The notes under the pieces were generated by a model, which was not told where the DNA came from, searched no databases, and was given only the letters and a program-made list of their open reading frames with translations. A stretch of 26,335 bases of DNA from CAYSAA01 sp964428905 (GTDB taxonomy: Bacteria; Atribacterota; Phoenicimicrobiia; Phoenicimicrobiales; Stramentimicrobiaceae). The translations under genes and the position numbers were made by a program. The stretch spans positions 1-26,335 of the forward strand of contig CAYSAA010000001.1 of assembly GCA_964428905.1 (NCBI GenBank), written 5' to 3'. Positions 1 through 5,652 of this stretch are shown piece after piece; position 1 is the first letter of the stretch, and every line of letters begins with the position of its first letter.

Positions 1-219
1 TTTCCGATGCGGTAATGACCGCAGCCATGATTGACCGGCTGACCCATAAATCTTACCTGCTTAACATGAATGGCAGCTCCTACCGTATGAAGGAAACCAG
101 AGAGTGGCTGGCAGGACAGGAAAAGGAGGAAAAAGATGGGCTGAATTAAGTAAATTTTTTTGCAGATAGTGGTGCACTTTTGGAGTGAAGTATGGTGTAC
201 TTTTCGGTTGAAAAAAGCA
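1..219 (+). mobile_element. IS21-family insertion sequence, 3' end (partial)
   Basis: This is the terminal part of an IS21-type element that enters from the left edge. It holds the istB tail (3-149) and then two copies of a terminal repeat, GGTGCACTTTT at 171-181 and GGTGTACTTTT at 194-204, 23 bp apart. Repeated subterminal motifs are usual for IS21 ends. The outer boundary is set at the CA dinucleotide 218-219, 15 bp beyond the last repeat. Two things support that boundary: the amidase reading frame resumes at 220, and the putative IS end at 26239 has the same 15-bp distance. The target duplication cannot be seen because the other end lies outside the window. Confidence 0.75.
3..149 (+). CDS. 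istB: IstB-like transposition helper ATPase, C-terminal fragment
   Basis: An open frame from the window edge encodes 48 residues, SDAVMTAAMIDRLTHKSYLL followed by NMNGSSYRMKETREW, ending in TAA at 147-149. The pattern TAAMIDRLTHKSYLLNMNGSSYR matches the C-terminal part of IstB, where a conserved DRLxH segment precedes a strand ending in GxSYR. IstB is the AAA+ ATPase that assists the IstA transposase of IS21 elements. The Walker motifs lie upstream of the window. It is followed at once by IS21-type terminal repeats, which fits istB being the last gene of the element. No start codon is in view, so the gene is partial because of the window edge, not because of decay. Confidence 0.82.
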   Translation, partial: SDAVMTAAMIDRLTHKSYLLNMNGSSYRMKETREWLAGQEKEEKDGLN

Positions 220-345
220 GTTTTAATTGAAACAGCCTTTATGATGCATCCGGAGGATAACTGGCATCTGCTTACACCAGAATATCAAAAGAAATTTTCC
301 AGGGGCATGATGGAAGGTATTGTTGAGTATTTTCTCAGCCTGTAG
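220..345 (+). pseudogene. N-acetylmuramoyl-L-alanine amidase (Amidase_3), 3' remnant cut by IS21
   Basis: The 41 codons before the stop at 343-345 read VLIETAFMMHPEDNWHLL, TPEYQKKFSRGMMEGIVEYF, LSL. This matches the end of Amidase_3 cell-wall amidases: the catalytic Glu in VLIETAF, an NPE/HPE turn, then a final amphipathic helix. These zinc enzymes cleave the bond between N-acetylmuramic acid and L-alanine in peptidoglycan. The frame remains open leftward to 160, but that extension translates IS21 terminal-repeat DNA, so an apparent 61-residue ORF at 160-345 is a chimera. The 5' part of the gene should lie on the far side of the insertion sequence, outside the window. Most likely a dead gene here, unless the missing part is intact and the IS excises. 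Confidence 0.72.
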
Positions 346-912
346 AAAATTAATGCCAGGGGACGGTTCTTTGACATATCTTAAAATGAATCAAAGACCG
401 TTTCTGATAGAGAAAGAGTACCAGAAAATATGGGAAAGAACTCAATAAATAGCTCGTCCCCATATTTTGTTTCTCGTTTGTCGTAATTCTTGTCTTTAGA
501 TATTCTCTTTTATTTTTTTCTTCTGAAGACTGATAACTGTGAACTGAAAATATCTTAGTTTGCAATTAAGTTTCAACTTAGATTATATAATAGTTGCGCA
601 ACTGTGCTAAAATTTAAATAGAAAAGAGAAAAATATTTTTAACTATTTGGGTTAAGAGAAAGACTGTACAATAGTTAGCAAATAATATTAAGAGTATTTA
701 GTTGTTAATTTTCGAATTAATCATTGGAAAATAAATAGTCAGTAGATTGTTCACTATATACCAAATAAACACGAATCAATATATACAAATAAAGCATTAT
801 CACCCCACAAAAACCCTATAGAAATTGCAATAATCAGGTAGTTAGATAAATCTCAAACATAACAAACTTTTTTTTCATCTAACCATGAAATGGATAAAAA
901 GAGGTGTAAAAA
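346..912. other. 567-base gene-free region: hairpin repeat element E1, then AT-rich spacer
   Basis: No convincing gene is present. The first part (353-468) is repeat element E1. Bases 525-546 hold a degenerate ACTGATAACTG-like stretch. A 12-bp perfect palindrome, AGTTGCGCAACT, lies at 592-603, just after TATAAT at 586-591; no good -35 box stands at the right distance, so a promoter there is only possible. Bases 604-898 are very AT-rich with no structure that I can support. The ribosome binding site of the lipoprotein gene is at about 900-905. Confidence 0.55.
353..468 (+). repeat. REP-like hairpin element E1 (degenerate copy)
   Basis: The left hairpin has stem ATGCCA (353-358), 13-nt loop GGGGACGGTTCTT (359-371) and stem TGACAT (372-377) with one mismatch. 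About 50 bp later a second hairpin has a perfect 10-bp stem, AAAATATGGG (425-434) with CCCATATTTT (459-468). The DNA between aligns with the same part of the elements at 1928 and 3173, for example AATCAAAGA at 389-397 against the copy near 3208. No right-terminal hairpin is recognisable, so this copy looks truncated. Confidence 0.65.
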
Positions 913-1914
913 ATGAAAAATTTATTTATGTTTGTATTTATTTTTACTATGATTTTTATGGCTGGATGTACGATTATGTACCCGGTTGATTCAGATTTAT
1001 TGCCTGATCTCGAAGTGATTGATATTGACTGTGCTTTTCCTGATGGTGTCCTTTCTTTTACCGTGAAAAATAAAGGTTTAGGTCAAATGCCTGCATTTTG
1101 GCGCTTTGGATCTGAAGTAACAGCAAAGATTTCTTTATATTATGCTGAGTTAGATGCAGATATACTGCAAGGGGAGATGGATCTGCGGGTTCCGGCAGTG
1201 ATGAACTCAGATGGAGGGATTGATAAACCGGGTGGGGTTTCTGTTTACAATAGTGACATTATTATCGGTTGGACTAATACAGTAAAAGTGGAAGTGGATA
1301 CATCTCATCAGATTGAGGAATCAAATGAGGAGAATAATTCACTTATCCGGACGTATTTTCCCTGTGGGTTAGGGGAAATGCCTGATTTAGTGGTAGACCA
1401 ATTATCTATTCGTGCTTCTCCGGCATTCATTCCAGGTGTTGAGGATTTTGATCAATGGATTGCTATAATGGTTCAAAATAGGGGGAAAAGGACTGCCAAT
1501 GGTACGGAAAATCATCAAGGCGAAGGTTATATTATTGATTTTGTCCTTTCCAGCGATGAAAGTATTCCTGAAAATCCAACCATTATGACACTTTCTGTTT
1601 CTGGAAATTTAATTTTAATTTCGGTTCCAATGCCCACTTCATATCGGGTTTATCAAGAAGATATGCTCATTGGCAGAATTTCTTTGACTGAAGATATCTT
1701 AGGAGATGGGAGTGTCGGTTATAGGTTGGCTCGTTATTTAGGGGGTGAAGTGATCAGTGTCCCCAGTGAATTTCCTACCGTAGAGTGGGAAGGATGGGCA
1801 GATCGGACTTTTTATCTATACGCTATCATTGATCCCTTGTTTAAAGTGAACGAGGCTTTTGAAGATAACAATATATTTCATATTTCTTTCAGAATCGAAA
1901 GACCTCTCAACTAA
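913..1914 (+). CDS. Lipoprotein with two CARDB-like domains
   Basis: A 333-residue protein with a lipoprotein signal: a hydrophobic stretch from residue 4, then the lipobox MAGC with Cys19 as the predicted lipidation site. Two similar modules follow, each opening with PDLxV: about 31-150 (PDLEVIDIDCAF to VDTSHQIEESNEENNSLI) and about 157-330 (PDLVVDQLSIRA to IDPLFKVNEAFEDNNIF). Openings with PDL, a VxNxG turn (TVKNKGLG, MVQNRGK) and a closing D-x-x-x-x-I/V-x-E-x-x-E-x-N-N are the signature of CARDB (cell adhesion related domain in bacteria), an Ig-like fold. It probably sits on the cell surface or in the periplasm; binding partner unknown. GAGGTG at 901-906 stands before the ATG. It lies alone between repeat elements E1 and E2, in strongly AT-rich DNA, which suggests a cassette acquired by transfer (inference). 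Confidence 0.72.
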   Translation: MKNLFMFVFIFTMIFMAGCTIMYPVDSDLLPDLEVIDIDCAFPDGVLSFTVKNKGLGQMPAFWRFGSEVTAKISLYYAELDADILQGEMDLRVPAVMNSDGGIDKPGGVSVYNSDIIIGWTNTVKVEVDTSHQIEESNEENNSLIRTYFPCGLGEMPDLVVDQLSIRASPAFIPGVEDFDQWIAIMVQNRGKRTANGTENHQGEGYIIDFVLSSDESIPENPTIMTLSVSGNLILISVPMPTSYRVYQEDMLIGRISLTEDILGDGSVGYRLARYLGGEVISVPSEFPTVEWEGWADRTFYLYAIIDPLFKVNEAFEDNNIFHISFRIERPLN

Positions 1915-1927
1915 AAACCCTGTACAC

Positions 1928-2042
1928 CAAACAGGGACAGTTCTCTGTTTGATACAAAAATGACACAAAGGCCGATCTTGACAGGATGAGATGACTTGAA
2001 AAATTGGGGACAGGTTCAAAAAGGGAGTCTGTTTCCAATTTT
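1928..2042 (+). repeat. REP-like hairpin element E2
   Basis: The left hairpin has a perfect 6-bp stem, CAAACA (1928-1933) with TGTTTG (1946-1951), around the 12-nt loop GGGACAGTTCTC, a variant of the GGGGACGGTTCTT loop seen elsewhere. A central hairpin pairs AAAATTGG (2000-2007) with CCAATTTT (2035-2042) and contains GGGGACAGGTTC, also found in E3 at 3250-3261. The segment between the hairpins aligns by eye with E1 and E3. No right-terminal hairpin is seen. Confidence 0.65.
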
Positions 2043-2209
2043 GTTTTTCATTCACTGTTATTTTGTCATTGCAAATATTTCTTCCTTGAGTCTTTATCTA
2101 AAAACTAAAAACTATCAACGAATAACGATAATATTGTCATGGTAAAATGGTTGAAACAATTTCCTTCGTTTCTACCCGCAGGGATTTTATTTAGGGAAAG
2201 TATATTTTA

Positions 2210-2218
2210 TGTTATAAT
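2210..2218 (+). promoter_or_regulatory. Possible extended -10 promoter for mntA-hepT
   Basis: TGTTATAAT reads as an extended -10 element (TGn plus a perfect TATAAT at 2213-2218), about 55 bp before the first ATG of the toxin-antitoxin pair. The -35 position (about 2190-2195) is poor, which extended -10 promoters tolerate. Confidence 0.4.
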
Positions 2219-2273
2219 TTAAAAAAGCTCTTAACGATTATCCCATAATCTCAGATTAAAAGCATGAATTTCA

Positions 2274-2753
2274 ATGAAGAGGGTTTGGAAAACAGTGCCT
2301 GATTATCTGAAAACAAAGAAAAAGATGGTTCAGTTATTAACAGAGTATTTTAAAAAGAAATCATCTGTCTACCATATTGAAATAGTTTTTCTTTATGGTT
2401 CCTGGGCTACAGGCTATCCTCACCAGGATTCTGATATTGATTTAGCTATATTATTTTCCTTCCATATCAAAGATGAAGATTCTTTATTTGAATTAATGAA
2501 TAGTATTTCTTATGAATTAAGTATAGAGATAAGGAAAGAGATTAATATTATTCCTCTCAAAGAAGATTTTCCTCACCCTATGCTTTATTATAATGCCATC
2601 ATATTAGGGATCCCATTATATATTAACAATAGGGAAAATCTTATCAAAATGAAATTAGAAGCGATTAAACAGATGGAAGATTTTAAAATTTTTGGGATTC
2701 ACTGGCAACAGGAAGTAGCAAATAACATTTTAAAGGAGATTAGTCATGCCTGA
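2274..2753 (+). CDS. mntA: MntA-type nucleotidyltransferase antitoxin
   Basis: A 159-residue protein of the minimal nucleotidyltransferase (MNT) family. The signature GSX10DXD is complete: Gly42-Ser43, then ten residues, then Asp54-Ile-Asp56 within LYGSWATGYPHQDSDIDLA. In the MntA/HepT (type VII) toxin-antitoxin system, MntA neutralises the HEPN toxin by transferring AMP groups to a tyrosine beside its active site. Here the gene overlaps the HEPN gene by 8 bases (the ATG at 2746 lies inside the antitoxin end), the usual translational coupling. The start is uncertain: ATG 2274 has little ribosome binding site; GTG 2295 would use GAAGAGG at 2276-2282; an ATG near 2325 would shorten it further, closer to the usual length of about 140. 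A very AT-rich gene between repeat elements E2 and E3. Confidence 0.85.
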   Translation: MKRVWKTVPDYLKTKKKMVQLLTEYFKKKSSVYHIEIVFLYGSWATGYPHQDSDIDLAILFSFHIKDEDSLFELMNSISYELSIEIRKEINIIPLKEDFPHPMLYYNAIILGIPLYINNRENLIKMKLEAIKQMEDFKIFGIHWQQEVANNILKEISHA

Positions 2754-3174
2754 ATTTAATTATGCTAAAGGAAGAATTAATGATTCCTTGCAATTTATTG
2801 CTACTGAAATAAAAGAATTTGAGGAGGATTATATTTCCATAGGTTGGAAAGAATATAAAGAAAATCGTAAACTACAAAAATTAATGGATCGGACAGTGGA
2901 AAATATATTTACAGCCTTAATCGAAATCTGTGGAACTATTCTAACAAGACAAGGTATTCCAGTTGAAAGCTATGCACAGGTTTTAAGTGAATGTTCTAAA
3001 AAATTAGGCTTTTCCGAGGAAGAACAGAAGGTGATGGCCAAAATGGCCATACAAAGAAATAGATTAGCCCACAGATATCTGAACTTTAGATGGCAATCTA
3101 TCAATATGTATGTAAAAAATAAAAACCTTATATTGAGAGTATTAAAAAAAGTTTCAGAATTACCAGAAGAGTGA
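2746..3174 (+). CDS. hepT: HepT-type HEPN ribonuclease toxin
   Basis: A 142-residue, mostly helical HEPN protein. The catalytic RX4HXY motif is intact: Arg104-NRLA-His109-Arg-Tyr111 in QRNRLAHRYLN. In the HepT family this Arg/His pair forms the metal-independent RNase site and the Tyr is the residue AMPylated by MntA. The start ATG lies inside the upstream nucleotidyltransferase gene, with GGAG at 2736-2739 as ribosome binding site, so the two are one operon. The stop codon (3172-3174) is contiguous with the left hairpin of repeat element E3, which has lost most of its left stem there. Known members act in plasmid or mobile-element stabilisation or in phage defence; which applies here is not visible. 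Confidence 0.86.
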   Translation: MPEFNYAKGRINDSLQFIATEIKEFEEDYISIGWKEYKENRKLQKLMDRTVENIFTALIEICGTILTRQGIPVESYAQVLSECSKKLGFSEEEQKVMAKMAIQRNRLAHRYLNFRWQSINMYVKNKNLILRVLKKVSELPEE

Positions 3175-3352
3175 AACAGGGGACTGTTCTTTGGCATATT
3201 TTAAATAAATCAAAGAGTGCCCTTGATATAGGAATAGTAACAGAAAAATGGGGACAGGTTCCGAAAATGGGACCTATTCCTATTTTTTTAGTGCTTAGTT
3301 TTTCGTTTTTAGTCAGGGAAACCTGCCAAAGAACCGTCCCCTGGCAGGTTTC
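3173..3352 (+). repeat. REP-like hairpin element E3, two-ended copy
   Basis: This copy has both ends. The left loop GGGGACTGTTCTT (3179-3191) has only a vestigial stem where it meets the hepT stop codon. A central arm pairs AGGAATAG (3230-3237) with CTATTCCT (3274-3281) and contains GGGGACAGGTTC (3250-3261). The right hairpin has a perfect 11-bp stem, GAAACCTGCCA (3318-3328) with TGGCAGGTTTC (3342-3352), around the inverted loop AAGAACCGTCCCC (3329-3341). About 180 bp with inverted ends and no gene: the form expected of a non-autonomous element. It lies between convergent hepT and dodecin. Confidence 0.72.
3318..3352. terminator. Possible bidirectional terminator formed by the E3 right hairpin
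   Basis: The perfect 11-bp stem with 13-nt loop lies between the ends of hepT (plus) and dodecin (minus, stop at 3385) and could stop transcription from both sides. No long U-tract follows on the plus strand (TCTCTCTGC), so it is not a classic intrinsic terminator; the role is inferred from position. Confidence 0.35.
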
Positions 3353-3384
3353 TCTCTGCATCCGATCCGAAAAAAAATTTATGA

Positions 3385-3588
3385 CTATTCTTTTACAATG
3401 AACGAGATTTTGGCATCAACACGATATCTGACAACTTCATTGCCTTCTACAACTGCCTGGAAGCTTTTGATATAAACAGTCTGAATGTTACGTATGGTCT
3501 TGGCTGCCTCTGCGACTGCTACCTTCGTGGCATCCTCCCAGCTTTCTGTTGATTCTGCCAGGATTTCAATCACTTTTACAACCGACAT
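3385..3588 (-). CDS. Dodecin (flavin-binding storage protein)
   Basis: A 67-residue protein, MSVVKVIEILAESTESWEDA at the start and YRVDAKISFIV at the end: the full length and fold pattern of dodecin, a dodecamer that binds flavins (riboflavin, FMN or FAD) between stacked tryptophans. The aromatic residue in the SWEDA segment (Trp17) matches the conserved position. The helix segment AVAEAAKTIRNIQTVYIKSF and the last strand match the family. The start at 3588 is chosen over the longer frame reaching 3633 because AAGGAGG stands just upstream on the minus strand (complement of 3595-3601) and the extra residues do not belong to the family. It diverges from the flavoprotein gene at 3804. Confidence 0.9.
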   Translation of the reverse strand: MSVVKVIEILAESTESWEDATKVAVAEAAKTIRNIQTVYIKSFQAVVEGNEVVRYRVDAKISFIVKE

Positions 3589-3735
3589 TTGTAACCTCCT
3601 TTTTATATAATATATTTGTATTCCAGATCGCAATCGAGTATTTGAATCATTACTAACTTAGGTTGTTCATCGATGGTAGGAAATAGACTGGATTATTGTT
3701 ATTATAACATATCAGAAAGGGAGGTTAAATTTGGG

Positions 3736-3754
3736 GCAATACGCACTACGCAAT
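3736..3754. repeat. Short GCGTATTG-type intergenic repeat, upstream copy
   Basis: CAATACGCACTACGCAATCC lies between dodecin and the flavoprotein gene. A related stretch in opposite orientation, GTGCGTCATGAGTATTGCGT, follows that gene at about 5400-5419. Such degenerate stretches recur in the intergenic DNA of many low-GC genomes; no function is known to me. Confidence 0.4.
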
Positions 3755-3803
3755 CCTATCTTTTATAGTATAATAATAAAAATCAGAAAATGGGAGAAAA
3801 CCA

Positions 3804-5216
3804 ATGAAATATGATTTTGATTTAATCTGTATCGGGTTGGGCCCGGCTGGAATGGCCGTTTCTGCCATGGGAGCAGAGATGGGTCTAAAGGTTTGCGGTA
3901 TTGAAAAGAATAAGATTGGCGGAGAATGCATGAATGTAGGTTGTATTCCCAGCAAATCACTGCTCAGGATTGCCAAATACCGGCATTCCTTTATTAAACT
4001 GAAGGAAATGGGTTTAGCAAAAGGAGCAATGCCGGGGGTAAAAAGTTCTTTTAAAAAAATTAATGAATACCTGGATTATATTGGTCAGGAAAAGAACCTT
4101 AAAATGTTTGACAGGGTGACTCTCATCCTGGGTGAGGGAGAGGCAAGTTTTCTGGATCCCTATACGGTGAAAGTAGGTAATAGGTCTATTACTAGTAGAA
4201 GAATATTTATTGCCACCGGTGCAGAGCCCATGATTCCTCCTATTAAAGGTATATCGGATGTGGATTTCCTGACCAACCAGAATATCTTCAATTTACCGGA
4301 ATTTCCCGAAAGTATGACCATTATCGGCGGCGGTGCCATCGGTTGTGAAATGGCACAGGCTTTTAACCGGCTGGGTACTAAATGCACCATTGTTCAAATG
4401 GATGATTTTTTGATTCCCACCGGAGAAAAAGCTACCGGGGATTTATTGGAAGATGTCTTTAAGAAAGAAGGTATTGAGGTATATAATTCTAGAAAAATAT
4501 CAGAAATCAAAAAAGAAGAAGATAAAATAACACTTTTAACAGAAGACGGTTTACGTATAACTTCGGAAAAATTATTGGTTGCAGCCGGCAAAAGGTTTGA
4601 TTTTGCTACCCTGAAGTTGGAAAATGCCGGTGTAAAATATGGAAAGGTCGGGATAGAAGTAGATGAGAAATATCGGACATCGGTAAAACATATCTATGCA
4701 GTGGGTGACTGTAATGGAGAGATAATGTTCACTCATGCGGCCATGCATCAGGGGATGTTTGGCATTATGAATGCGGTCAGTCCCTGGAGAATGTTTAAGT
4801 ATAGAAAATATGTTATTCCCTGGACTGTTTTTACGGAACCGCAGGTTTCCTTTGTCGGCATGTGTGATGCGGAATTAAAGGAAAAGGGAATCAAATACCA
4901 GGTTTATAGTGCAAAATACGAGAATTATGCTGCCGCCATTGCCGAAAATGTGAATGTCGGTTATGTGAAGGTTTTTGCCAGTAGCTGGGGTAAAGTCTTC
5001 GGAGCCATTATTGTGGGGGACGGTTCAGGTGAAATGATCAATGAGTGGGCACTGATTATCCAGAAAAAAATCAGATTGTACAGTATCCTATTTCTGGCCC
5101 ATTCCTTCCCCACCATGGGCTTTTTAACCAAACGGGTAGCCGAACAATGGGTGATGGCTAAAATGAAGAGTAATTTTGTGAAACATGTCTGTAGATTCTG
5201 TTATCGAAAGATGTAA
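3804..5216 (+). CDS. Dihydrolipoamide-dehydrogenase-like FAD/NAD(P) disulfide oxidoreductase with altered catalytic C-terminus
   Basis: A 470-residue class I pyridine nucleotide-disulfide oxidoreductase. Order: FAD-binding GLGPAG (11-16), redox disulfide C42-MNVG-C47 followed by IPSK, NAD(P)-binding GGGAIG (about 174-179), second FAD motif YAVGDC (about 302-307), and a dimerisation domain. In lipoamide dehydrogenase and glutathione reductase the C-terminal HxHPTxxE supplies the His-Glu base; here the position reads H433-SFPTMGF, so Phe435 replaces the catalytic His and Glu is absent. The C-terminus has a Cys pair (C463-RF-C466), recalling but not matching MerA. The substrate is therefore unlikely to be lipoamide; a quinone, metal or disulfide is possible. 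GGGAG at 3791-3795 supports the ATG; TATAAT lies at 3769-3774. Monocistronic and divergent from dodecin. Confidence 0.82.
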   Translation: MKYDFDLICIGLGPAGMAVSAMGAEMGLKVCGIEKNKIGGECMNVGCIPSKSLLRIAKYRHSFIKLKEMGLAKGAMPGVKSSFKKINEYLDYIGQEKNLKMFDRVTLILGEGEASFLDPYTVKVGNRSITSRRIFIATGAEPMIPPIKGISDVDFLTNQNIFNLPEFPESMTIIGGGAIGCEMAQAFNRLGTKCTIVQMDDFLIPTGEKATGDLLEDVFKKEGIEVYNSRKISEIKKEEDKITLLTEDGLRITSEKLLVAAGKRFDFATLKLENAGVKYGKVGIEVDEKYRTSVKHIYAVGDCNGEIMFTHAAMHQGMFGIMNAVSPWRMFKYRKYVIPWTVFTEPQVSFVGMCDAELKEKGIKYQVYSAKYENYAAAIAENVNVGYVKVFASSWGKVFGAIIVGDGSGEMINEWALIIQKKIRLYSILFLAHSFPTMGFLTKRVAEQWVMAKMKSNFVKHVCRFCYRKM

Positions 5217-5652
5217 GGGCACATTCAAAAAAGTCGTTGGTCGTTGGTATTTAGTCGTTAGCTTAACACAGTTTACAGTTAATCGTTTTTGGTTTTTTGT
5301 TTTTAGATAAAACTAAACCGAGAAAATATGCTGGTAGGAATGGATAAGATTGCTGCAGTCGCTATACTCCTTCGTAATAATAGGATCATAGAATAGTAGT
5401 GCGTCATGAGTATTGCGTATTGAGTCTAAATAAAATAGCAAAACACAAAAATAGAAAAATAAAACCCTGATCGAATCTTTTTATAAGTTTTTTGCTAAAA
5501 AGTTGTGATTTGTGGAATAATTATATAGAGAGCATTTTACAGTATTTCAGTATTTGTTAGTTAAATTAAGAGGCATCGTTTAATCATTCTGTTTATTATT
5601 GGTTCGAAACCAATCTTTTCTAATTTTTACAAATAAATTCATCGGAGATGGG
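5217..5652. other. 436-base gene-free region with several degenerate intergenic repeats
   Basis: No gene is supported. Contents: GTCGTTGGTCGTTGGTATTT-like repeats (5233-5260) and GTTTTTGGTTTTTTGTTTTT (5285-5304), an ATTGC-type palindromic relic at 5347-5380, a GCGTATTG-type stretch at 5399-5424, then AT-rich DNA. A 7-bp inverted repeat, ATTGGTT-CGA-AACCAAT, lies at 5598-5614, just before the GGDEF gene. The ribosome binding site of that gene, CGGAG, is at 5642-5646. Confidence 0.5.
5347..5380. repeat. Relic of a dispersed ATTGC...GTCGC...CTCCTTCG repeat
   Basis: AGATTGCTGCAGTCGCTATA followed by CTCCTTCGTAATAA resembles, with substitutions, the widespread palindromic repeat of the form GATTGCTTCGTCGC...CTCCTCGCAATGAC found between genes in many unrelated bacteria. 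The arms AGATTGC and the final TCGTAATAA no longer pair well, so this copy is decayed. Confidence 0.4.

Larger units (their letters stand above)
1915..2273. other. 359-base gene-free region: repeat element E2 and MntA promoter region
   Basis: It holds repeat element E2 (1928-2042), then an AT-rich stretch at about 2095-2132 with degenerate CTAAAAACTAAAAACTATCA and AACGAATAACG repeats of the kind seen again (reverse complement) at 5230-5310. An extended -10 box, TGTTATAAT, stands at 2210-2218, upstream of the nucleotidyltransferase gene; the -35 is not convincing. No gene is supported; an ORF on the minus strand at 1816-2055 only translates the lipoprotein end and E2. Confidence 0.55.

Noticed and set aside
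160..345. A 61-residue ORF starting at 160
   Set aside because: Its first 20 codons are IS21 terminal-repeat DNA and the remainder is the amidase 3' end; a junction artefact, not a gene.
3128..3401. Small ORFs on both strands at 3128-3401 and one at 1816-2055 (minus)
   Set aside because: They translate the hairpin elements and gene ends; the protein text has no family match and changes with each repeat copy.
5598..5614. ATTGG-TTCGAAA-CCAAT looks like a tRNA T-arm (5-bp stem, 7-nt loop)
   Set aside because: No matching acceptor stem, D-arm or anticodon arm lies around it; the following bases do not pair upstream. Listed only as an inverted repeat.
5599..5652. TTG start extending the GGDEF protein by 18 residues
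   Set aside because: It has no ribosome binding site and crosses a palindrome; ATG 5653 has CGGAG at good spacing.
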